Positions 8,024-16,200 of a DNA stretch of 64,000 nucleotides are shown here, one piece after another (the stretch's first letter is position 1; each line of letters begins with the position of its first letter). The notes beneath the pieces were generated by a model. The model did not search any database. It was not told the origin of the DNA and worked only from the letters and a program-made list of their open reading frames with translations. The stretch is from Syntrophus sp963665935 (lineage in GTDB: Bacteria; Desulfobacterota; Syntrophia; Syntrophales; Syntrophaceae): assembly GCA_963665935.1 (NCBI GenBank), contig OY762510.1, positions 558,001 to 622,000 on the forward strand, written 5' to 3'. The position numbers and the translations under genes are program-made.

Positions 8024-8407
8024 ATGGCGAAGTTGAAGATTGAAGATCTCAAGAAGATCAAAGAGAAGGTTCAGTCCCAGACGTCCCTGCGCGAAGGTGC
8101 ACAGCGGGCCAAGGTCACCGTCCACATGGGGACCTGCGGCATTGCCTCGGGCGCGCGTGAAGTGCTCAACGCCCTGATGCGGGAGATGGAGGAAGCCGCC
8201 GTGACCGACGTCACCGTAACCACATCGGGCTGCATGGGATTGTGCAGCCGGGAACCCCTGGTTACCGTCGAGTTGGTCGGCAAGGAGCCCATCAAATACG
8301 AAAAGATGGATGAGATGAAGATGCGGCAGGTGTTCAAACGCCACGTCATGGAAGGAGAAATTCAGACACCCTTTGTCCTCGCAAAAGGCGCCGAGATCGT
8401 TCGCTAG
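8024..8407 (+). CDS. hndB: HndB-type thioredoxin-like [2Fe-2S] subunit
   Basis: A 127-residue protein that starts at ATG 8024 behind AAGGAAGAGG; an upstream in-frame ATG at 7937 would add a 29-residue leader lacking a good ribosome site. It has a thioredoxin-like [2Fe-2S] domain with GTCGIASGARE near residue 34 and SGCMGLCSREP near 66. Only three Cys are visible at the cluster site, since the usual second Cys position is Ala/Ser. I recall the same GTCGIA-GARE pattern in HndB of NADP-reducing hydrogenase complexes. It lies between the NuoE-like and NuoF-like subunits, as in hndABCD operons, and probably contacts the NuoF-like subunit. Confidence 0.85.
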   Translation: MAKLKIEDLKKIKEKVQSQTSLREGAQRAKVTVHMGTCGIASGAREVLNALMREMEEAAVTDVTVTTSGCMGLCSREPLVTVELVGKEPIKYEKMDEMKMRQVFKRHVMEGEIQTPFVLAKGAEIVR

Positions 8408-8465
8408 GGAGGCGGGGGTTTAAAACCCCCAATGGTGGAATCCATTTCAAGGAGGAACAGAATTA

Positions 8466-11400
8466 ATGAAAGTTTTTCGCTCGCACTTACTGGTCTGCGG
8501 AGGCACGGGATGCCACGCATCGGGCAGTATTGCCGTCAAGGAGGCCCTTGTCGACGAGCTCAATAAGCGCAACCTTTCCGATGAAATCAAGGTTGTTGAG
8601 ACGGGCTGCAACGGTTTCTGCGCCATGGGTCCGATCATGGTCGTATATCCCGAGGGCATCGTCTATATGAACATCAAGTCGGAGGACATCTCCGAACTCG
8701 TCGAGGAACACTTTATAAAGGGTCGCCCCCTCGAGAGGCTCTTCTATAAGGAACCCGGCAAGGAAGAGGGAATCCCCACCATGCAGGAAATCCCCTTCTT
8801 CGCCCTGCAGGATCTCCGGGTACTGCGCAACCGCGGTCTCATCGATCCGGAAAACATCGAGGAATACATTTCCCGTGACGGCTACGCCGGCCTAGCCAAG
8901 GCCCTTACCGAGATGACCCCCGAAGAAATCGTCCAGGAAGTTCTCAAATCCGGCCTGCGCGGCCGCGGTGGCGGAGGATTCCCGACGGGCCTCAAGTGGC
9001 AGTTCGCCCAGCGTTCTGTCGGTGATGTCAAGTATGTGCTCTGCAACGCCGACGAAGGCGACCCCGGGGCCTTCATGGACCGCAGCGTCCTCGAAGCGGA
9101 TCCCCACGCCGTACTGGAAGGCATGACGATCGCCGCCAAGGCCATCGGCTCGAATAAAGGCTATATTTACTGCCGTGCAGAGTATCCCCTGGCCATCCAC
9201 CGCCTCAATGTAGCCATCGGACAGGCCCGGGAGATGGGGCTGCTCGGTGAAAACATCCTGGATACGGGCTTCAATTTCGACCTCGAGATATACCAGGGCG
9301 CGGGCGCCTTCGTCTGCGGCGAGGAAACGGCTCTGATGACCTCCATCGAGGGAAAGCGCGGGATGCCCCGTCCGAGACCGCCCTTCCCCGCCGAAGCCGG
9401 CCTCTGGGGAAAACCCAGCGTGCTCAACAATGTCGAGACCCTGGCCAACATCGGCCAGATCATGCTGCGCGGTGGCGACTGGTACGCCAGTGTGGGCACC
9501 GAGAAATCCAAAGGCACAAAGGTTTTCGCCCTCACGGGTGACGTCAACAACGTGGGTCTCGTGGAAGTCCCCATGGGAACGACCCTGGGATCGATCATCT
9601 ATGACATCGGCAACGGCATCCCCGGCGGCAAGAAGTTCAAGGCGGCGCAGCTTGGCGGTCCTTCCGGCGGCTGTATCCCTGTAGAACACCTCAATGCCCC
9701 CGTCGATTACGAAAAGGTTGCCGAACTGGGTGCCATCATGGGCTCCGGCGGATTGATCGTCATGAACGAGGACAAGTGCGCCGTGGATATGGCCCGTTTC
9801 TTCATGGACTTCTGCAAGGAAGAGTCCTGCGGCAAGTGCACCCCCTGCCGTGAAGGCACGAAGCGGATGCTCGAAATATTGACCAACATCTGCAACGGCG
9901 ATGGGAAAGAAGGCGATATCGAACTGCTCGAATCCATGGCCTACACGATCAAGGACGCCGCCCTGTGCGGACTCGGTCAGACGGCCCCCAATCCCCTGCT
10001 TTCAACCCTCCGGTATTTCCGGCATGAATACGAGGAGCACATCCGCGACAAGAAATGCCGCGCCGCCGTCTGTTCGGCCCTCTTCAAGTCACCCTGTCAG
10101 CACACCTGTCCCATCGGCATGGACATTCCCTCCTATGTCGCCCTGGTCCGCGACGATCGTCTAGAGGACGCCTACAAGGTGATGCTGAGGACGAACCCCT
10201 TCCCATCAGCCTGTGGCCGGGTCTGCGACCACCAGTGCATGAGCAAGTGCCGTCGGGGTCTCCTCGATGAGCCTGTTTCCATCAAGTTCCTGAAGCGCTA
10301 CATCACCGATCAGGCGCCTCGGCCCGAGATCAAACCCGTCGCCGTAACCCGGAAGGAGAAGGTCGCCGTGATCGGAGCGGGTCCCGCGGGTCTCACCTGC
10401 GCAAGGGATCTGGCCCTGCGCGGCTACAGCGTCAAGGTCTTCGAAGAGCTTCCCACACCGGGCGGAATGCTCAGTTGGGGAATCCCCTCCTATCGTCTAC
10501 CGCGGGAGATCCTCGGTAAGGAGATCGATGACATCCGGAAACTCGGTGTGGAGATCCAGTGTGGTGTCAGGGTTGGACGGGACATCTCCTGGGATGCCGT
10601 AAATCAGGATTTCGATATGGTCTACCTGGCACCGGGCGCCCACAAGAGTCAGCGGATGGGCGTCGAGGGCGAAAACCTCCAGGGCGTATGGGGTGGCGTC
10701 GAGTTCCTGCGTGACTTCAACATGAGTGAAAAGGCCTGGACAGGCGGTGGAAAATCTCTGGGTGACAGGGTTGCCGTCATCGGCGGTGGAAACTCCGCCA
10801 TCGATGCCGCCCGTACGGCGTCAAGGCTTGGAGCCGACGTCACCATTCTGTACCGCCGTCTCCGGGAAGACATGCCTGCCGCCGCGGAAGAAATTGAAGC
10901 GGCTGAGCATGAAGGCATCAAAATCGAGTATCTCGTTGCGCCTCTGAAGGTCATCGGGTCCGACGGAAAGGTCACGGGCATCGAATGCCAGCGGATGAAG
11001 CTTGGTGATTACGACTCCAGTGGACGCAAGCGGCCTGTGGTCATCGAGGGCTCAAACTTCACCCTCGACGTGACTACCGTCATCGCCGCCATCGGCCAGA
11101 CTCCGGATCTGAGCTTTGTGCCCCAGGAAAGCGGTGTTGCCGTGAACAAGTGGTCCACCTTCGACGTGTGGACCGATGGGTTCCGTTCCGGAACGACGAA
11201 CCCGAAGTTCTTCGCCGGCGGCGACGCCGTCACCGGTCCCAGCACGGTCATCAAGGCTATTGCTGCGGGGCATCAGGCAGCCGATGACATCGACGCCTCC
11301 ATCCGCAAGAAGAACGGCGAACCGGCCTGGACGCCTCCTCCGGAAGAAGAGATCACCATCCCCTTCATTATTGATGAAGATACGGAGGAATTCCCCATGG

Positions 11401-11525
11401 CACGGATGCCTGAACTGGAAGCCTCTGCCAGGAAAGCCAATTTCCAGGAAGTCGAAATGGGCTACACTCGGGCTTTGGCCATGAAGGAAGCGACGCGCTG
11501 CATCCGCTGCGACGCGAAGATCTGA
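8466..11525 (+). CDS. hndC: HndC/NuoF-GltD fusion: NADH/FMN subunit joined to NADPH/FAD module
   Basis: This 1019-residue protein has several modules in order. A thioredoxin-like [2Fe-2S] domain comes first (about 1-90; GCHASGS, GCNGFCAMGP). A NuoF core follows (about 110-520) with the FMN/NADH Gly motif RGRGGGGFPTG at 160-170, GAGAFVCGEETAL near 277 and the [4Fe-4S] motif SCGKCTPCREG near 455. Then comes a GltD/DPD-type unit: Cys-rich Fer4_20-like region (about 530-600), FAD motif VIGAGPAGLTCA near 634, NADPH motif VIGGGNSAIDAA near 766 and a C-terminal CIRC. Typical HndC ends after the NuoF part, near 600 residues. The extra module could let NADPH or another flavin join the NAD-linked electron flow. 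It is co-transcribed with hndA, hndB and probably hndD. Confidence 0.9.
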   Translation: MKVFRSHLLVCGGTGCHASGSIAVKEALVDELNKRNLSDEIKVVETGCNGFCAMGPIMVVYPEGIVYMNIKSEDISELVEEHFIKGRPLERLFYKEPGKEEGIPTMQEIPFFALQDLRVLRNRGLIDPENIEEYISRDGYAGLAKALTEMTPEEIVQEVLKSGLRGRGGGGFPTGLKWQFAQRSVGDVKYVLCNADEGDPGAFMDRSVLEADPHAVLEGMTIAAKAIGSNKGYIYCRAEYPLAIHRLNVAIGQAREMGLLGENILDTGFNFDLEIYQGAGAFVCGEETALMTSIEGKRGMPRPRPPFPAEAGLWGKPSVLNNVETLANIGQIMLRGGDWYASVGTEKSKGTKVFALTGDVNNVGLVEVPMGTTLGSIIYDIGNGIPGGKKFKAAQLGGPSGGCIPVEHLNAPVDYEKVAELGAIMGSGGLIVMNEDKCAVDMARFFMDFCKEESCGKCTPCREGTKRMLEILTNICNGDGKEGDIELLESMAYTIKDAALCGLGQTAPNPLLSTLRYFRHEYEEHIRDKKCRAAVCSALFKSPCQHTCPIGMDIPSYVALVRDDRLEDAYKVMLRTNPFPSACGRVCDHQCMSKCRRGLLDEPVSIKFLKRYITDQAPRPEIKPVAVTRKEKVAVIGAGPAGLTCARDLALRGYSVKVFEELPTPGGMLSWGIPSYRLPREILGKEIDDIRKLGVEIQCGVRVGRDISWDAVNQDFDMVYLAPGAHKSQRMGVEGENLQGVWGGVEFLRDFNMSEKAWTGGGKSLGDRVAVIGGGNSAIDAARTASRLGADVTILYRRLREDMPAAAEEIEAAEHEGIKIEYLVAPLKVIGSDGKVTGIECQRMKLGDYDSSGRKRPVVIEGSNFTLDVTTVIAAIGQTPDLSFVPQESGVAVNKWSTFDVWTDGFRSGTTNPKFFAGGDAVTGPSTVIKAIAAGHQAADDIDASIRKKNGEPAWTPPPEEEITIPFIIDEDTEEFPMARMPELEASARKANFQEVEMGYTRALAMKEATRCIRCDAKI

Positions 11526-11620
11526 TCTTGTAATCTCAAAGTTTCGGCGGCTCCCCGCCGGATCATCAGCCTTACGGCTTTAAACGGCGGGAGCGCCTTT
11601 CGATAGGAGAAGGATACATT

Positions 11621-13447
11621 ATGACTTCAAATGGAATGTTAAACGTCATCATCGATAACCAAAGTGTGCAGGTAGAACCGGGAACGACCATCCTGCAGGC
11701 GGCGAAGAAACTGGGGATCAATATCCCCACGCTTTGCGCCTACCAGGAGTTGAATCACTTTCCCGGTGCCTGTCGCGTCTGCGTCACCGAGGTGGAAGGG
11801 CAGAGAAGTCTCGTGGCCTCCTGTGTCTTTCCAGTAGCCAACAACATGGTTATCCATACCAATACGGAGCGGGTTCGAATGGCCCGTCGCATGGTCGTTG
11901 AACTGCTGCTGGCCAACCATCCCACGGAGTGCAACCACTGCATCCGCAATGGCAACTGCGAACTCCAGAAAGTGGCGGAGATCGCCGGGGTGCGGGAAGT
12001 GCGTTTCCCCTATCCTGATTTCCCCAAAGAGGGCATGATCGACACGTCAAGTCCCTCCGTCGTGCGCGACAGCCGCAAGTGCATCAACTGCCACCGCTGT
12101 GTGACCGTCTGCGAGCAGGTGCAGACCGTAAACGTGCTGACGCCCTCCTGGCGCGGCAGCGACGTCAAAGTATCTCCGGCCTTCGATCTTCCCCTCCTGG
12201 AAACGAACTGCATCGCCTGCGGCCAGTGCATCATGGTCTGTCCCGTCGGAGCCCTCTATGAGAAGGACGATGTGGACAAGGTCTGGAAAGCCCTGGAAGA
12301 CCCCACCAAGCATGTGGTCGTTCAAGAGGCGCCCGCCGTCCGCGCAACCCTCGGTGAAGAGCTTGGCCTGCCCCCCGGCAGCCTCGTGACGGGGAAAATG
12401 ATCGCGGCCCTGAGGCGATTGGGCTTCGACAAGGTATTCGATACCAATTTCGCCGCCGACCTCACCATTCTGGAAGAAGGAACGGAACTCCTGACCCGGG
12501 TCAAGACCGGTGGGAAGCTTCCCATGATCACTTCCTGCAGCCCCGGCTGGATCAAGTTCTGCGAACACTTCTATCCGGACCTGCTGGACCATCTCTCCAC
12601 CTGTAAATCACCGCAACAGATGTTCGGCGCCATGGCCAAGACCTATTATGCCAAGACGGCGGGAATCGATCCCAAGGACATGGTCGTGGTCTCCATCATG
12701 CCCTGCACGGCCAAGAAATTCGAGTGCCAGCGGCCGGAAATGTGCGCCTCGGGTTTCCGTGACGTGGACTACGTGCTCACAACAAGAGAACTCGGCCGCA
12801 TGATCAAGGAAGGGGGCATTGATTTCGTCAACCTGCCCGATGAAACCTTCGATGCGCCGATGGGTGAGTACACCGGTGCAGCGACGATTTTCGGCGCCAC
12901 GGGTGGCGTTATGGAGGCGGCTCTGAGAACGGTCTATGCCGTTGTAACGGGCGGGGACCTCCCGGATCTCAACATTACGCCCGTTCGTGGTCTCGATGGC
13001 GTGAAAGAAGCGGCCCTTGAAGTTGGCGACCTGGGCAACGTCAAGGTAGCGGTCGCTCACAGCATGGCCAATGCCCGGAAGATTCTCGACAAGATCCGGG
13101 CCGGTGAGGCGGACTGGGCCTTCATCGAGTTCATGACCTGCCCGGGCGGCTGCATCGCCGGCGGTGGTGGACCGATCCCGACGACCAACGAGATCCGTGG
13201 ACTCCGCTCCCTGGCGCTTTATACGGATGACTGCGAGGTTCAGGAACATCGGCAGTCGCACGAAAACCCCTCCATCAAAAAGGCTTATGAAACCTTCCTG
13301 GGAGAACCCAACGGGGAGCTTTCGCATCATCTCCTTCACACCCATTACACGAAGCGGGGAATCGAGCTCCCCCACAAGGACGTGAAGCTGGGCGGTACGG
13401 AGATTCCCAAACATCATCATGAAGTAGAGCCCCAGAAAGTTTCTTAA
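11621..13447 (+). CDS. hndD: [FeFe] hydrogenase catalytic subunit HndD/HydA
   Basis: This 608-residue catalytic subunit interconverts H2 and protons. Domains in order: a plant-type [2Fe-2S] (Cys39, 51, 54, 68), a His-Cys3 [4Fe-4S] (His100, Cys104/107/113), two [4Fe-4S] sites (Cys154-164 and 197-207), then the H-cluster domain (about 240-520) and a small-subunit-like C-terminus. H-cluster motifs are L1 TSCSPGW (Cys306), L2 MPCTAKKFE (Cys362) and L3 EFMTCPGGCIAGGGGP (Cys507, Cys511). L1 has Cys-Ser where the textbook motif is Cys-Cys; I believe this also occurs in other NAD(P)-linked HndD-type enzymes but cannot check. With HndABC it likely forms an electron-bifurcating NAD(P)H/ferredoxin hydrogenase. 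HydF for its maturation is encoded at 18387; HydE and HydG are not in the window. Confidence 0.93.
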   Translation: MTSNGMLNVIIDNQSVQVEPGTTILQAAKKLGINIPTLCAYQELNHFPGACRVCVTEVEGQRSLVASCVFPVANNMVIHTNTERVRMARRMVVELLLANHPTECNHCIRNGNCELQKVAEIAGVREVRFPYPDFPKEGMIDTSSPSVVRDSRKCINCHRCVTVCEQVQTVNVLTPSWRGSDVKVSPAFDLPLLETNCIACGQCIMVCPVGALYEKDDVDKVWKALEDPTKHVVVQEAPAVRATLGEELGLPPGSLVTGKMIAALRRLGFDKVFDTNFAADLTILEEGTELLTRVKTGGKLPMITSCSPGWIKFCEHFYPDLLDHLSTCKSPQQMFGAMAKTYYAKTAGIDPKDMVVVSIMPCTAKKFECQRPEMCASGFRDVDYVLTTRELGRMIKEGGIDFVNLPDETFDAPMGEYTGAATIFGATGGVMEAALRTVYAVVTGGDLPDLNITPVRGLDGVKEAALEVGDLGNVKVAVAHSMANARKILDKIRAGEADWAFIEFMTCPGGCIAGGGGPIPTTNEIRGLRSLALYTDDCEVQEHRQSHENPSIKKAYETFLGEPNGELSHHLLHTHYTKRGIELPHKDVKLGGTEIPKHHHEVEPQKVS

Positions 13448-13455
13448 TTTTTTCC

Positions 13456-13494
13456 AAGGGGTTGATCGAAACCGATCAACCCCTTCCTTTTCTC
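13456..13494 (+). terminator. Rho-independent terminator after hndD
   Basis: A perfect 13-bp stem (AAGGGGTTGATCG paired with CGATCAACCCCTT) with an AAAC loop is followed by CCTTTTCTC. It begins 9 bases after the hndD stop and should end the PHP-to-hndD transcript, separating the [FeFe] genes from the [NiFe] genes. Confidence 0.85.
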
Positions 13495-13663
13495 ACCCCG
13501 GACACGGAGATCCTTATTCCGCGCCGTCCTTGAAAATTTTTCTGACCCTGGCGAAATCCGGACGTTCCAGGAACCCGACCGTTGTCATTATTATCGCCGT
13601 TCCTTTCTTCCGCTTCATCTGACTGACGGCATCACCGGTATTATCAACTCCCTTCATCTTTCT

Positions 13664-13711
13664 TGAAACAGTTTCAGTTTTCTTGACAATATTTCAATAA
13701 GGCGACTTTAT
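13664..13711 (+). promoter_or_regulatory. Promoter and operator candidate of the hox-type operon
   Basis: The 396-base gap between hndD and the HoxU-like gene holds, after the terminator, a perfect 6-1-6 palindrome TGAAAC-A-GTTTCA (13664-13676). A TTGACA -35 box (13683-13688), a 17-base spacer and CTTTAT as a possible -10 (13706-13711) follow. The palindrome just upstream of the -35 is well placed for a regulator. Together with the terminator this suggests the [NiFe] genes have their own transcription start. The rest of the gap shows nothing else I can name. Confidence 0.45.
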
Positions 13712-13843
13712 CGATATTGATATTTTCATTATAACGTGGTATTTTTTAAGTTAGTTTTGGGTTTTGTCCCGGAATGACCCGAGCCGTATAAAATGGGCCG
13801 ACCGGCGTCTCCTGTTTATCGTATAAAAGAGGAGGAGCAAGAT

Positions 13844-15628
13844 ATGGTAAAAATACGAAGCATTATTAACGGCAGTGAGGTCTTTGCGCCACCGGGAGCC
13901 ACGATTTACGAAGCGGCCCAGCAGGCGGGTATTGACATCCCCACCCTCTGTCATCACCGGAAGCTCCATCCGATTGGAGCATGCCGGATATGTGTCGTTG
14001 AAATCAAGGGACAGCGAAGCCTCCAAACCGCCTGCACGTTTCCTGTCGCGGAAGGCATGGAGATCGAAACGGAATCTCCTCGAGTCGTTTCGGCCAGGAA
14101 GTTCATCCTCGGCATGCTGTTTTCCGAACGGAATCATCTCTGCCCATTCTGCGAAGCCAGCGGGGACTGCGAGCTGCAGAACCTGGGGTACCGCTACGGG
14201 ATCGATCACTGGTTCTATCCCACTTTCACCAAGCCCTTTCCCCTCGATGCCTCGCGGGGCTACTTCATCATGAACCACAATCGCTGTGTATTGTGCCAGC
14301 GCTGCGCACGAGCCTGCAACGAACTCGTCGCCAACCACACCCTGGGGTTGCGTCAACGTGGAGCCGATTCCATGATCAACTGCGACGCCAACCTCCCCTA
14401 TGTCAAGTCAACCTGTATTTCCTGTGGAACCTGTCTGCAGATCTGCCCGACAGGGGCTCTTTCTGACCCGCGCAGTTCTTTCATGGGGCGAGACGCCCAG
14501 ACCGAACGGACCAGGAGCATCTGCAACAAGTGCAGCGTCGGCTGCGGAACCTCCATCGTGACGCGGGCCGGCAATGTCCTTCGCATCGAAGGCGATTGGG
14601 ATGCTCCGGTCAACGGCGGGTTGCTCTGCAGAATGGGCCGTTTTGACCCGCTCTCTGATCAGCGTAAGCGCATCACTCAGCCGATGCTTCGCCGTCAGGG
14701 GAAGCTGGAACCGGTCACCTGGGAAGAGGCGCTTCAGGGTATCGCGGACCGTATCAACAAGGCAGATGCCAAAGAGGTCGGGTTGCTGGCCTCGGGCGAT
14801 GCAACCAATGAGGCCTTGTACCTGGCCGGTCGTCTGTTCAAGGAACAACTCAGCGCTGCAAACGTCGGCCTTCTCTCCGGCGCCGTTCCGGATCTGTTCG
14901 ATGAGAAGCCCGGTGCGTTCAGCAATCTCAGCGAAAGTGACCTGATTCTCGTGATCGGCGCTGATCCGGCAAAGGACCAGCCCGTTTCTTCCTTTATGGT
15001 CAAGCGTCTTGTTGACAAAGGGGTTCGGTTGATTGTGGTTGATGAAGGAGAAAATGGACTCAGTCCATTAGCCGACGCCACCTTTAAGTCAGGAGATATT
15101 GCCGGGGCGATTGAGATCGCCGATCGAGTCGAGAGCGTCGCTGTCCTCTACGGAACGGGCCTCACGGAAGAAGCCGCGCAATCTCTCAAAAAACTCGGGG
15201 CGAAAGCCCGTTTCGTAGCCCTTGAACCCGGCGTCAATTCACGTGCCGCCTCAAAATTCGGTCTGAATAACGGTTTCCAGGCATCAGCGGCCAAGGTCCT
15301 CTACGCCCTGCTTGGCGAGCAGGACCAAGGTGGAGATGACGTTCTGGCAAAAGTCGATAAAGAGGCCTTCGTCATCGTTCAGGCCGGCTATGCATTTCCT
15401 CTTCTCAATCGAGCGGACGCGGTGCTCCCCTCAGCCATCTGGTCGGAACGTACCGGTTCCCTGACCAATACGGAAGGTTCCGTACAAATGGCAGCCAAGG
15501 CCGTCGAACCCGCAGGAGAAGCCCGGCCTGACTGGGAAATTCTCTCTCTGCTGGCTGACAGACTGGGGAAAAACCTCGGCACATCCTTCGCTGAAATTTC
15601 GGCCTGCGCCGCGAAGGAATTGGAGTGA
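13844..15628 (+). CDS. HoxU/NuoG-like Fe-S subunit with molybdopterin-oxidoreductase-like C-terminus
   Basis: This is a 594-residue protein. I chose ATG 13844, preceded by GAGGAG; an ATG 51 bases upstream would add a leader without a ribosome site. Residues 1-215 match HoxU: a [2Fe-2S] domain, the HoxU-style His/Cys motif NHLCPFCEASGDC, then two [4Fe-4S] sites (CVLCQRCARAC and CISCGTCLQIC). From about 226 a Molybdop_Fe4S4-type motif follows (CNKCSVGCG, later LLCRMGRF), then a short, partial molybdopterin-oxidoreductase-like region. HoxU is normally about 240 residues, so the C-terminal half is NuoG-like. It probably links the NAD module to HoxYH. Its N-terminus is clearly related to that of HndD, so the two may dock on the same HndA/HndC unit. 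Confidence 0.85.
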   Translation: MVKIRSIINGSEVFAPPGATIYEAAQQAGIDIPTLCHHRKLHPIGACRICVVEIKGQRSLQTACTFPVAEGMEIETESPRVVSARKFILGMLFSERNHLCPFCEASGDCELQNLGYRYGIDHWFYPTFTKPFPLDASRGYFIMNHNRCVLCQRCARACNELVANHTLGLRQRGADSMINCDANLPYVKSTCISCGTCLQICPTGALSDPRSSFMGRDAQTERTRSICNKCSVGCGTSIVTRAGNVLRIEGDWDAPVNGGLLCRMGRFDPLSDQRKRITQPMLRRQGKLEPVTWEEALQGIADRINKADAKEVGLLASGDATNEALYLAGRLFKEQLSAANVGLLSGAVPDLFDEKPGAFSNLSESDLILVIGADPAKDQPVSSFMVKRLVDKGVRLIVVDEGENGLSPLADATFKSGDIAGAIEIADRVESVAVLYGTGLTEEAAQSLKKLGAKARFVALEPGVNSRAASKFGLNNGFQASAAKVLYALLGEQDQGGDDVLAKVDKEAFVIVQAGYAFPLLNRADAVLPSAIWSERTGSLTNTEGSVQMAAKAVEPAGEARPDWEILSLLADRLGKNLGTSFAEISACAAKELE

Positions 15629-15642
15629 AAGGAGACTCATCC

Positions 15643-16188
15643 ATGTCAAAGGTCAAGATCGCTACAGACTGGCTGGCCGGTTGTGCCGGATGCCACATGT
15701 CCTTTCTGGACATCGATGATCGCATCGTCAAGCTGATGGAACTGGTCGAATTCACATCGAGTCCGATCACGGACTTGAAGCACCCGCCGAAAGAAGGCGT
15801 CACCGTGGGGATTCTCGAGGGGGCCATCTGCAATACCCATAATGTGGAAGTCGCCAAAATGATGCGTGAACGCTGCCAGATCCTCATCGCTCTCGGAGAT
15901 TGCGCCACCTTCGGGAATATCCCGGCCATGCGCAATTTCTGCGGCACCCAGGAGGCATTGAAGCGCGCCTACATAGAGACGGAAAGCACCGTGGACGGTT
16001 TCATTCCCGATTCTGAGGAGCTCGGCGTTCCTCTGGATGAGGTGGTCGCCGTCGACAAGGTGGTGAAGGTGGACCTCTTCATCCCCGGATGTCCCCCGAG
16101 CGCCGACGCCATATTCCATGCCCTGTCGGAGCTGCTCGCCGGGCATACGCCCGTCGTCTTTCCGCCCCAATACTTCAAGTATGACTAG
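15643..16188 (+). CDS. hoxY: [NiFe] hydrogenase small subunit (HoxY type)
   Basis: This 181-residue protein is the small subunit of a group 3 [NiFe] hydrogenase. The cluster-binding motif WLAGCAGCHMSF (about 9-20) and later Cys in GALGDCATFG-type and IPGCPPS segments match the [4Fe-4S] proximal cluster layout. No twin-arginine signal is present, so the enzyme is cytoplasmic. Start ATG 15643 follows GGAGA by 7 bases; the frame opens slightly earlier at an ATG overlapping the previous stop. It lies 14 bases after the HoxU-like gene and 12 bases before hoxH. Confidence 0.9.
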   Translation: MSKVKIATDWLAGCAGCHMSFLDIDDRIVKLMELVEFTSSPITDLKHPPKEGVTVGILEGAICNTHNVEVAKMMRERCQILIALGDCATFGNIPAMRNFCGTQEALKRAYIETESTVDGFIPDSEELGVPLDEVVAVDKVVKVDLFIPGCPPSADAIFHALSELLAGHTPVVFPPQYFKYD

Positions 16189-16200
16189 AGGAGAAAAGCC

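Noticed and set aside
8408..8465. GGGGGTTT/AAACCCCC hairpin between hndB and hndC
   Set aside because: It lacks a U-tract and lies inside what must be one operon, so I do not call it a terminator; it might be an RNA processing or stability element.
11526..11620. GGCGG/CCGCC hairpins before hndD
   Set aside because: GC-rich pairing without a U-tract inside an operon; not enough for a terminator or riboswitch.
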